Source: JBDSEG01 sp039920165 (GTDB taxonomy: Bacteria; Pseudomonadota; Gammaproteobacteria; Burkholderiales; Burkholderiaceae_C). Taken from it: 6,514 bases of DNA. Below are positions 1 to 5,475 of this stretch, one piece after another. The translations under genes and the position numbers were made by a program. Numbering within the stretch: the stretch's first letter is position 1; each line of letters begins with the position of its first letter. The stretch spans positions 1 through 6,514 of the forward strand of contig JBDSEG010000308.1 in assembly GCA_039920165.1 (NCBI GenBank), written 5' to 3'. A model generated the notes under the pieces. That model was given only the letters and a program-made list of their open reading frames with translations, searched no databases and was not told where the DNA came from.

Positions 1-204
1 GCCGTCATCAGCCACCGCTCGGGCGAGACCGAGGACTCGACCATCGCCGATATCGCGGTGGGCAGCAACGCCGGGCAGATCAAGACCGGCTCGCTCAGCC
101 GCAGCGACCGGATGGCCAAATACAACCAGCTCCTGCGCATCGAGGAAGACCTGGGCGACGTGGCGGCCTACCCCGGGCGGGGCGCGTTCTACAGCCTGCG
201 CTGA
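1..204 (+). CDS. eno: Enolase, C-terminal fragment
   Basis: This is the last 67 codons of enolase (2-phosphoglycerate to phosphoenolpyruvate, glycolysis, cytoplasm); the gene begins before the window. The reading frame is open from base 1 to a TGA at 202-204. It contains two strongly conserved C-terminal enolase signatures: SHRSGETED at residues 4-12 of the fragment, the substrate-phosphate-binding loop, and GQIKTGSLSRSDR around residues 25-37, whose Lys is an active-site residue. It continues with KYNQLLRIEEDLG, as in bacterial enolases. The final residues (YPGRGAFYSLR) are typical of a short, variable C-terminus, so the end looks intact. ftsB follows 20 nt downstream on the same strand, an arrangement familiar from beta- and gammaproteobacteria. 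Confidence 0.97.
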   Translation, partial: AVISHRSGETEDSTIADIAVGSNAGQIKTGSLSRSDRMAKYNQLLRIEEDLGDVAAYPGRGAFYSLR

Positions 205-224
205 GCGCCGTCGCCCGAGCCGCG

Positions 225-503
225 ATGCGCATCGTCACGCTCATCCTCGTCGCCCTGCTCGCGCTCGTCCACGCCGAACTCTGGTTCGGTCAGTCGGGCG
301 TGCGACGCGTATCCGACCTGGCTGCCAAGCTCGCCGCACAGCGCAACGTGAACGCTGCCGCCAAGCAGCGCAACGAGCAGATGACGGCCGAGGTGCGCGA
401 CCTGAAGGAAGGTCTCGAGATGGTCGAGGAGAAGGCGCGCTACGAGCTCGGCATGATCAAGCCCGACGAAATCTACGTGCAGGTCGCGCCGGCGCCGCGC
501 TGA
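225..503 (+). CDS. ftsB: Cell division protein FtsB
   Basis: A 92-residue bitopic protein, the usual size for FtsB. FtsB joins FtsL and FtsQ in the divisome and helps activate septal peptidoglycan synthesis by FtsWI. Residues 3-20 form one hydrophobic membrane helix with a short cytoplasmic start. Residues ~28-70 form a coiled coil rich in Ala, Glu, Lys and Gln. They are followed by the family's conserved segment, with EVRDLKEG at 56-63, EEKARYELGMIKPDEI at 68-83 and a short periplasmic tail. The ATG at 225 is the only start that keeps the membrane helix at the N-terminus; its ribosome-binding site is weak. It sits 20 nt after eno and 35 nt before the likely pnuC start, so co-transcription is plausible. 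The longer reading frame on the opposite strand is a shadow. Confidence 0.95.
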   Translation: MRIVTLILVALLALVHAELWFGQSGVRRVSDLAAKLAAQRNVNAAAKQRNEQMTAEVRDLKEGLEMVEEKARYELGMIKPDEIYVQVAPAPR

Positions 504-538
504 CGCCTCCGGGCCGGTAGTACTTGGCATTCTTCGAC

Positions 539-1168
539 ATGGACGCCCTGCTGCAACCGCTGCAGCCGCTCTTCGCCACCGCGTTCACGCTGTGGGGGTC
601 GCCGGTCAGCTGGGTCGAGGTGGTCGCCTTCGTGCTGTCGATCGCGATGGTGCTCTACAACATGCGCGTCAACCCGCTCGGCTGGCCGCTTGCGATCGTC
701 GCCTCGCTGCTGTATTTCGCACTGCTGTGGACGAGCGGCCTGTACGGCGAGGCCGGGCTGCAGATCTTCTTCGTGGTCGTGGCCGGCTGGGGCTGGTGGC
801 AGTGGCTGCGCGGCCGCCAGGCCGACGGCTCGGCGCTGCGCCCGCGCGCGCTCGATGCCAGGGGGCGCTGGGCTGCGCTCGTTGCCTTTGCGGTAGCCTG
901 GCCGCTGCTCGCCTGGCTGCTGCGCTCGCAATCCGATTCGCAGGTGCCGTGGTGGGACGCCTTTCCGACCGCCGGCAGCGTTGTTGCTCAATTCCTGCTC
1001 GGCCGCCAGTACATCGAGAACTGGCCGGCGTGGATCGTCGTCAATATCGTCAGCGTCGCACTCTTCGCCTACAAGTCGCTGTGGCTGACCGCCCTGCTCT
1101 ACGCGATCTTCGTCGCCCTGTCGTTCGCCGGCTGGCGCGCGTGGCGGCACCTGTCGGCGCCGGCGTGA
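539..1168 (+). CDS. pnuC: PnuC-family nicotinamide riboside transporter
   Basis: A polytopic inner-membrane protein of about 209 residues, the normal PnuC length, with roughly seven hydrophobic helices. PnuC transporters import nicotinamide riboside by facilitated diffusion for NAD salvage and rely on a cytoplasmic kinase to trap the substrate. Family-like features, counted from the ATG at 539, are an N-terminal amphipathic segment ending in TLWGSPVSWVEVVAF, then NPLGWPLAIVASLLYF (~43-58), the aromatic run GWGWWQWL (~82-89), and near the C-terminus QYIENWPAWIVVNI followed by YKSLWLTALLYAIF. The ENWPAWIVVN and YK..W.T.LLY signatures line substrate-binding helices in PnuC structures. An in-frame TTG at 524 would add five residues; neither start has a clear Shine-Dalgarno, so ATG is preferred. 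The TGA stop overlaps the next gene's GTG, indicating translational coupling to the kinase. Confidence 0.9.
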   Translation: MDALLQPLQPLFATAFTLWGSPVSWVEVVAFVLSIAMVLYNMRVNPLGWPLAIVASLLYFALLWTSGLYGEAGLQIFFVVVAGWGWWQWLRGRQADGSALRPRALDARGRWAALVAFAVAWPLLAWLLRSQSDSQVPWWDAFPTAGSVVAQFLLGRQYIENWPAWIVVNIVSVALFAYKSLWLTALLYAIFVALSFAGWRAWRHLSAPA

Positions 1169-1806
1169 ACCCGCCGGCCTTCGTGATCGCCATCGTCGGC
1201 GCCGAAAGCACGGGCAAGACGACGCTTGCCGCCGCACTGGCGAAGGCACTCGACCGCGAGGACCGGCGTGCCGTCCGCGTACCCGAATACCTGCGCGAAT
1301 TCTGCGATGCACACAGCCGAACGCCGCGGCGCGACGAGCAGATGGGGATCGCGGCCGAGCAGACGCGCCGCATCGGGGCCGCGGCGGCGCAGCATTCGAT
1401 CGTCGTCGCCGATACCACCGCGCTCATGACCGCGGTGTACAGCGACTGGGTTTTCGGCGACGCCTCGCTGTATGCCGCTGCGCTACGCGACCATCTGCAC
1501 GCCGACCTGACCCTGCTGACCGGATTGGACGCGGCGTGGACCGCGGATGGATTGCAGCGCGACGGTCCGCAGGTGCGCGAACCGATCGACGCGATGTTGC
1601 GCCGCTCGCTGGATGCGGCGGGCGTCGGCTACAGCGTGGTCGGCGGGGTCGGCCCGGCGCGCACCGCCGGCGCCTTGCGTGCGGTCGAACATGCACTGGC
1701 TGCGCGCGATGCAGGGCCGCGCGATGCGCCGGTCGGGCGGGCGCTGTGCGAGCGCTGCGGCGACCCGCAGTGCGAACGTCGGCTGCTGGCCCGACGCCAG
1801 GGCTAG
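1165..1806 (+). CDS. NadR-like P-loop kinase, probable ribosylnicotinamide kinase
   Basis: A 213-residue soluble protein resembling the ribosylnicotinamide-kinase domain of NadR (AAA_28-type P-loop fold), without NadR's DNA-binding or adenylyltransferase domains. It would use ATP to convert nicotinamide riboside delivered by PnuC into NMN. A Walker A loop, GAESTGKTT, lies at residues 12-20 and is typical of the NadR kinase domain. PEYLREF follows at 40-46, a hydrophobic strand ending in VVADTT at 80-85 as the Walker-B-like Asp, then SDWVFG (93-98) and W..DGLQRDG (125-134), which match conserved NadR-like positions. The GTG start at 1165 is chosen because it overlaps the pnuC stop by 4 nt (GTGA). 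A GTG at 1141 would only add residues with no family match. The C-terminus carries C195-X2-C198-X4-C203, absent from classical NadR and perhaps metal-binding. Substrate is inferred from context, not shown by the sequence. Confidence 0.85.
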   Translation: MNPPAFVIAIVGAESTGKTTLAAALAKALDREDRRAVRVPEYLREFCDAHSRTPRRDEQMGIAAEQTRRIGAAAAQHSIVVADTTALMTAVYSDWVFGDASLYAAALRDHLHADLTLLTGLDAAWTADGLQRDGPQVREPIDAMLRRSLDAAGVGYSVVGGVGPARTAGALRAVEHALAARDAGPRDAPVGRALCERCGDPQCERRLLARRQG

Positions 1807-1807
1807 C

Positions 1808-1973
1808 TAGTCCACTGAATCACTGAAATCGGATCGGCGCTGTCCACGCGATACGGGTGCGCTGCGGCGTTGCAAATGCTCGCGATGCCTACGGGCATCC
1901 CTGCGCTTTGCGCCTTGCATCGCATCCCGTCTCGCGCGTTCCTTAGCATCCATTTCAATGATTCAGCGAACTA
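1808..1973. repeat. 166-bp palindromic MITE-like intergenic repeat
   Basis: The whole gap between two convergent genes is one imperfect palindrome. The terminal 22 bases (1808-1829 and 1952-1973) are inverted copies matching at 19 of 22 positions, beginning TAGT and ending ACTA. Inside, weaker complementarity continues inwards to a perfect 6-bp stem with a TACG loop at 1884-1899, within a base of the element's midpoint. There is no room for a transposase, so if mobile it would be moved in trans. No clear target-site duplication was found; the left flank reads CTAGCTAG. As RNA it could fold into a long hairpin and may end transcription from both convergent genes. Whether it is multicopy cannot be seen from one window. 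Confidence 0.75.
1884..1899 (+). other. Central hairpin of the palindromic repeat
   Basis: GATGCC-TACG-GGCATC forms a perfect 6-bp stem with a four-base loop. Further imperfect pairing lies outside it: GCAAA at 1872-1876 can pair with TTTGC in 1907-1911. No T-tract follows on either strand, so it is not a standard intrinsic terminator. Confidence 0.6.
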
Positions 1974-2447
1974 AAGCGCGCTGCCGGCACGCGTCACGAC
2001 GATGATGATCACGCCCAGCACGAGGTTGACCTGCACCGCGCGCGCGATCGAACCCAGCACCCGAGCTGCCTCGGGCCAGGCTTGCGACTGCACCGCACGC
2101 GTCAGACGCGGGTAGAGCGTGAAGCGGACAACCGCGAAAATTGCCACCATCAGCATGCCGAGCACGGCCATGACATACCAGTCGATCGGCATGTTCAGCC
2201 CGACACCGGCGCGCCCGGCGGCGCGCGCATCTCCGGCGATCATCCACACGCCGGTCGCGAGCGCGAGGCCGGCGGCGATAAGCACCGCGTCGAAGAAGCG
2301 TCGCAGCACCTCGTGCATCAGGCGTAGCCGCTGCGGCGCCTCGAGCATACCGAGCGACGGCCGAAGACAGAACAGTGCGAAAAACATGCCGCCCAGCCAC
2401 AGCGTGATGGACAGCAGATGGATCGTCTTCAACGCGGCATAGAGCAT
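1971..2447 (-). CDS. CopD-family four-helix membrane protein
   Basis: A 158-residue integral membrane protein with four hydrophobic helices at about residues 5-27, 51-70, 88-110 and 133-152. The first helix has the pattern LKTIHLLSITLWLGGMFFA, with His10 and Trp17, which is characteristic of the CopD / HemJ-like superfamily. CopD domains are linked to copper uptake or resistance, and the related HemJ is a haem-associated protoporphyrinogen oxidase. This protein lacks the longer N-terminal part of classical CopD, so 'CopD family protein' is the safe name and copper handling is only inferred. The ATG at 2445-2447 has a strong GGAGG site 6 nt upstream. The TAG stop (1971-1973, complement) lies inside the right terminal repeat of the adjacent palindrome, so the last residues may have been changed by that element. 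It is divergent from the zinc-ribbon gene, with 158 nt between starts. Confidence 0.8.
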   Translation of the reverse strand: MLYAALKTIHLLSITLWLGGMFFALFCLRPSLGMLEAPQRLRLMHEVLRRFFDAVLIAAGLALATGVWMIAGDARAAGRAGVGLNMPIDWYVMAVLGMLMVAIFAVVRFTLYPRLTRAVQSQAWPEAARVLGSIARAVQVNLVLGVIIIVVTRAGSAL

Positions 2448-2453
2448 CTGCTT

Positions 2454-2458
2454 CCTCC
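2454..2458 (-). promoter_or_regulatory. Strong Shine-Dalgarno of the CopD-family gene
   Basis: On the complement, GGAGG lies six bases before the ATG, the clearest ribosome-binding site in the window. It fixes this start against longer upstream readings of other frames. Confidence 0.8.
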
Positions 2459-2605
2459 AGCGTGGGCAGGCGGCGCACGCGTCGCATTGTGGCGGTCGCC
2501 ATCACGCACATCGTCGCACGCGCCATCGACGCGTTATCGTGCCGGGCGCGGCCACCCGCTCGCCGCGATACGAACCGAATCGAACAGAGAGCAACCGAGG
2601 GCCCG

Positions 2606-3574
2606 ATGGACGCCGTATGTTCCCGATGCCAGGCCGTGCAGGTCGCGAATGCGCACTTCTGCTATGTGTGCGGTGCCGCCCAGCCGGCTGCCGGCACCGA
2701 TGCGGGCGTATCGCCCGCGCCCCTGCCGCCGATCGTGTGCGGCGCGTGCGGCCATGCGAGCCCCGGCACGGCGCGAATCTGCCTGCGCTGCGGCGCGCGC
2801 ATCGGCCGTGGTGAGGCGGCTGCGGTCGTCGCCGCAACGGGGCGGCCTGCGCTGCGCAACCCGTCGCCGAGCCGCAGCGCGGCGGCGGGGTTTCCACTCG
2901 CCGGCGCGATTGGGCTGATGCTCGCCGCCAGCGCCGCGGCGGTCGGCTGGTATGCCCTGACCCAGCCGGCCGAACAGCGACCGACACCGCTCGCCACGGC
3001 GAGTTCGCCGAGAGTTTCGCAGCCGGTGAGCGCTGCCGATGTGGCCGCGTCGCACGGGTTGAGCGTGGCTGCGAGCGAAGCCGAAGCCGCGGCCATCGCG
3101 CTACCGCCGACCGAAGCCGCGAAGGCGGCATCGGCCGCCGCTTCCGACGCCCCGCGAGCGGCCATCCTCGCCAGCCCGCCGCTGCGCAGCGCGGCCCGAC
3201 CCGCGGTCGTGCCGGCCGCATCGGCAAGCCGGGCTGCCCCAACACCGGCGACGCCGGGTTCGCCCGCCGGGTCCGCGGCGCCGCCCTCTTCTGCCAGCGC
3301 ATCGGCCGCGCGCGCGGCGCCGCCGGCCCCCTCCCGGCCTGCGAGTTCGCCACCGCGACCCACGTCCACCCCCGCACCGCAGCCGGCAGCGAAGGCGCCC
3401 ACGCCGGTAGCGGCGCCGCTTCGGTCGGTGAAGGATTCATGCGCCGGGGGCAATGTCATCGCGCGCTCCTTGTGCGAGCTGCGCGAATGCCGCAAGCCCG
3501 CGCACGCGACCGAGGCCTATTGCGTTCGGCTGATCCGCGAAGACGAAGAAAGGCGACAGCCGAAGGCACCCTGA
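2606..3574 (+). CDS. Double zinc-ribbon transmembrane protein with Cys-rich C-terminus
   Basis: A 322-residue protein of unknown function with four parts. Residues 1-65 contain two zinc ribbons with the same layout, C5-X2-C8-X10-C19-X2-C22 and C45-X2-C48-X10-C59-X2-C62. Residues ~96-118 form one membrane helix rich in Ala and Gly. Residues ~120-275 are a low-complexity Ala/Pro/Ser linker, probably an extended periplasmic stalk. The C-terminus holds C279-X10-C290-X4-C295-X10-C306 followed by a charged tail. Similar Cys-rich tails occur in other betaproteobacterial membrane proteins, to my recollection. The probable topology is zinc ribbons in the cytoplasm and the four-Cys module outside, possibly disulfide-bonded. 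The ATG at 2606 is preferred over the open frame back to 2462: it starts just before the first CXXC and follows a GAGG motif ~5 nt upstream, while the upstream translation is Arg-rich and unlike a protein. It converges on hslO with 19 nt between stops. Confidence 0.8.
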   Translation: MDAVCSRCQAVQVANAHFCYVCGAAQPAAGTDAGVSPAPLPPIVCGACGHASPGTARICLRCGARIGRGEAAAVVAATGRPALRNPSPSRSAAAGFPLAGAIGLMLAASAAAVGWYALTQPAEQRPTPLATASSPRVSQPVSAADVAASHGLSVAASEAEAAAIALPPTEAAKAASAAASDAPRAAILASPPLRSAARPAVVPAASASRAAPTPATPGSPAGSAAPPSSASASAARAAPPAPSRPASSPPRPTSTPAPQPAAKAPTPVAAPLRSVKDSCAGGNVIARSLCELRECRKPAHATEAYCVRLIREDEERRQPKAP

Positions 3575-3593
3575 GGGCGATCGACGGAGCCCG

Positions 3594-4574
3594 TCAATTG
3601 ATCGCGCCCGACCCCGGCATCTGGTTCGGGCGCGGCGTGAAGAGCTCGCCGACATCGACCGGATCGAAATGGTATTTGCGCCCGCAAAAGTCGCAGGCGA
3701 TTTCGACCCGACCCTGCTCGACCACGATGCCATCCACCTCGGCACGGCCAAGGCCTTCGAGCATGCGGCCGACGCGCTCGCGCGAGCAGCGGCACTCGAA
3801 GCGCGGCCCGTCCGCGCCCGTCGCTGGCGCGAAGCGGCGCAGTTTTTCCTCCCAGAAAAGGCGGCGCAGCACCGCATCGGCATCGAACGTCAGCAACTCG
3901 TCGCGGGTCAGGGTGCCGGCCAGCAGGGCGATGCGCCGGTAGTCCTCGTCCTGGCCGATGCGGTCCTCGTTGCGCGCGCCGCCGAGGTTGCCCGCGCCTT
4001 CGACCGGCATGCGCTGGATCAGCAGCCCGGCGGCCTGATGGTCGTCGGCCGCGAGCACGAGCTTGGTATCGAGCTGCTGCGACTGCAGCATGTAGTGCTC
4101 GAGCACTTCGGACAACTGCTGCAGCGGCTCGCGCCGGTCGCCGTGCAGCGCGACGCTGCTCTGGTAGGGCTGCTGCCCGGGAAATTTGTCCTTCGGATCG
4201 AGCGTGATGGCGCAGCGCCCGCCGCCGTGCACGTTGAGCAGCGCCTGCAGGCGCGCATCGTCGGCGACCTCGCCCACCACCTTGGCGGTTGCGCGAAAAG
4301 CGAAATCGCTGCGCACCTCGGCCACCGCGAGCTTGACCGGCCCGTCGCCGACCATCTGCAGCACGAGATCGCCATTGAAGCGGATGCTCGACTGCATCAG
4401 CACCGCCGCCGCCGCCATCTCGCCGAGCAGCTGACGCACCGGCAAGGCGAACGCATCGCCCGCGTCGGCGCGCCGCTGCAGCACCTCCTGCCAGGCGCCG
4501 GACAGGCGCAGCAGCGCGCCGCGCACGGGCAAGCCCTCGAAGATGAATTTGTGCAACTCGCCGGAACCACTCAT
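3594..4574 (-). CDS. hslO: Redox-regulated holdase chaperone Hsp33
   Basis: A 326-residue cytoplasmic chaperone, slightly longer than the ~290 residues of E. coli Hsp33. Under oxidative stress combined with heat or bleach, Hsp33 loses zinc, forms disulfides, unfolds its linker and binds unfolding proteins. The switch is complete: C261-X-C263, 30 residues, then C294-X2-C297, fitting the family pattern CXC-X27-32-CXXC. The N-terminal domain has the usual opening (ELHKFIFEGLPVRGALLRL, 6-24), then LLGEMAAAAVLM (49-60), and the Gly-rich segment with Q(L)..GDGPVKLAV near 73-84. HGGGRCAITLDP (116-127) includes an extra Cys121 outside the switch. The ATG at 4572-4574 gives the expected N-terminus and sits 5 nt after the carbonic anhydrase stop, so the two genes are very likely one transcript. 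A continuous open frame runs further upstream, but it overlaps that gene out of frame and is spurious. Confidence 0.95.
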   Translation of the reverse strand: MSGSGELHKFIFEGLPVRGALLRLSGAWQEVLQRRADAGDAFALPVRQLLGEMAAAAVLMQSSIRFNGDLVLQMVGDGPVKLAVAEVRSDFAFRATAKVVGEVADDARLQALLNVHGGGRCAITLDPKDKFPGQQPYQSSVALHGDRREPLQQLSEVLEHYMLQSQQLDTKLVLAADDHQAAGLLIQRMPVEGAGNLGGARNEDRIGQDEDYRRIALLAGTLTRDELLTFDADAVLRRLFWEEKLRRFAPATGADGPRFECRCSRERVGRMLEGLGRAEVDGIVVEQGRVEIACDFCGRKYHFDPVDVGELFTPRPNQMPGSGAIN

Positions 4575-4579
4575 CTCAT

Positions 4580-5104
4580 TCAGTCGATCCGCCTCAGGCC
4601 GCTGCGAAAGCGCCTCGCGTTCTCGACATAGTGGTCCGCGACGCGCCCGAGCCCTTCGATCTCCTGCGACGTCAGCGCGCGCACCACCTTGGCGGGACGG
4701 CCGAGGATCATCGAGCCGTCCGGAAACGATTTGCCCTCGGTCACGAGCGAGCCCGCACCCACGAGGCAATTGCGCCCGATGGTCGCGCCGTTCAGCAGCA
4801 CCGACTGGATGCCGATCAGCGAGCCGTCGCCCACGGTGCAGCCGTGCAGCATGACCTGGTGGCCGATCGAAACGTTGTCGCCCAGTGTGATCGGCGAGCC
4901 CGGGTCGGAGTGGATGACGCTCGCATCCTGCACGTTGGTATTGCGCCCGATCTTCACCGTCTCGTTGTCGCCGCGCACGATCACGCCGAACCACACGCTC
5001 GCGCCGTCGGCCAGTTCGACATTGCCGATCACCTGCGCACTGTCGGCGACCCACGCGGAAGCGGCGACGCGCGGGGTCTGGTCTTCGAGCTGGTACACGG
5101 CCAT
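4580..5104 (-). CDS. Gamma-class carbonic anhydrase family protein (YrdA/CamH-like)
   Basis: A 174-residue left-handed beta-helix protein built from hexapeptide repeats ([LIV]-G-X4), e.g. VIGNVELADGASVWFG, KIGRNTNVQDASVIH and TLGDNVSIGHQVML. Gamma carbonic anhydrases form trimers with metal at subunit interfaces and interconvert CO2 and bicarbonate. The three metal-ligand histidines are present as H65, H82 and H87, with the same 5-residue spacing of the last two as in archaeal Cam. R44, D46, Q59 and D60 match Cam's active-site residues. The acidic proton-shuttle loop of Cam is missing: H65 is followed directly by SDPGSP, as in the shorter CamH/YrdA subgroup, where activity is often unproven. 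The start (ATG at 5102-5104) gives the standard N-terminus MAVYQLEDQTP; the longer open frame to 5254 is not family-like. It leads a two-gene unit with hslO and diverges from the DUF455 gene, with 47 nt between them. Confidence 0.92.
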   Translation of the reverse strand: MAVYQLEDQTPRVAASAWVADSAQVIGNVELADGASVWFGVIVRGDNETVKIGRNTNVQDASVIHSDPGSPITLGDNVSIGHQVMLHGCTVGDGSLIGIQSVLLNGATIGRNCLVGAGSLVTEGKSFPDGSMILGRPAKVVRALTSQEIEGLGRVADHYVENARRFRSGLRRID

Positions 5105-5138
5105 GGGATTCGTTTCGTCGGCGCCGGGAAGGCAGTCC

Positions 5139-5148
5139 GATAATTCTA
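5139..5148. promoter_or_regulatory. Possible overlapping divergent -10 elements
   Basis: The 47-nt gap between the divergent carbonic anhydrase and DUF455 genes holds one AT-rich patch. On the plus strand it reads GATAAT (5139-5144); on the minus strand it reads TAGAAT (5143-5148 complement). Both resemble sigma-70 -10 hexamers and overlap. The plus one would place transcription initiation almost at the ATG at 5152, suggesting a very short or leaderless message. No convincing -35 box is seen for either direction, so this is tentative. Confidence 0.3.
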
Positions 5149-5151
5149 GGG

Positions 5152-5475
5152 ATGAACCCGCGCCGGCTCGCCCTCCAGGTCTTGTGCATCGCCGACCCGG
5201 CGACCAAGGCGCGCGCGGCCATCGAGTCGCATGCAGCGTTCGATGCGAACGCACTCGATGTGCACGAGCAGTTCCAAGTCAAACGCGCCCTGCCCGGCCG
5301 GCCCGAGCGTCCGGTGCTGGTGGCGCCGAAGGACGTGCCGATGCGCTCGCCGTTCACGCTCGAAGGACGCGCCGCACTGCTGCACGCGGTGGCGCACATC
5401 GAGTTCAACGCGATCAAGCAATCACCTTGTTCAATCTCATCTCGCATCGCGCGATGCGCCGCGGTCGCGTCATAA
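5152..5475 (+). pseudogene. DUF455 ferritin-like protein, truncated after ~88 codons
   Basis: The first ~88 residues match the start of the DUF455 family, ferritin-like proteins of about 270 residues with a predicted di-metal helical bundle, distantly like the tRNA hydroxylase MiaE; their function is poorly known. Recognisable parts are LALQVLCIADPATKA (6-20), PGRPERPVLVAPKDVP (48-63) and the first ferritin-like helix GRAALLHAVAHIEFNAI (72-88), whose Glu84 is the expected first metal ligand. After the Ile codon at 5413-5415 the family sequence stops. The frame then adds 19 unrelated residues and ends at TAA 5473-5475. None of the remaining helices or ligands appears in any frame downstream, so a simple frameshift is excluded and the product should be non-functional. 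The break coincides with the start of a region of different character, so it may be an insertion, a deletion or an assembly join. The ATG has no clear Shine-Dalgarno. Confidence 0.75.

Noticed and set aside
592..1164. Open frame continuing upstream of the kinase start through the whole pnuC gene.
   Set aside because: It overlaps pnuC in another frame, its translation is Arg/Ala-rich with no family match, and the kinase fold begins only at the GTG at 1165. Open off-frames are expected at this GC.
473..1312. A 279-codon minus-strand frame opposite pnuC.
   Set aside because: It lies antisense to a well-recognised transporter, is extremely rich in Arg, Gln and Pro, and shows no domain.
1808..1973. 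CRISPR-like or transposase-bearing mobile element.
   Set aside because: There is no repeated spacer structure and no coding capacity; it is a single inverted-repeat unit, so only a non-autonomous repeat is supported.
2462..2605. Upstream extension of the zinc-ribbon protein.
   Set aside because: It would overlap the ribosome-binding region of the divergent gene and gives an Arg-rich, non-conserved sequence. The ATG at 2606 has a GAGG site and begins right at the first zinc ribbon.
3575..3609. Possible bidirectional terminator between the convergent zinc-ribbon and hslO genes (GGGC at 3575-3578 with GCCC at 3589-3592, or GGGCGATC with GATCGCGCCC).
   Set aside because: The stems are only 4 bp or interrupted by a bulge and there is no T-tract on either side. 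The gap is only 19 nt, so the pairing may be chance in GC-rich DNA.
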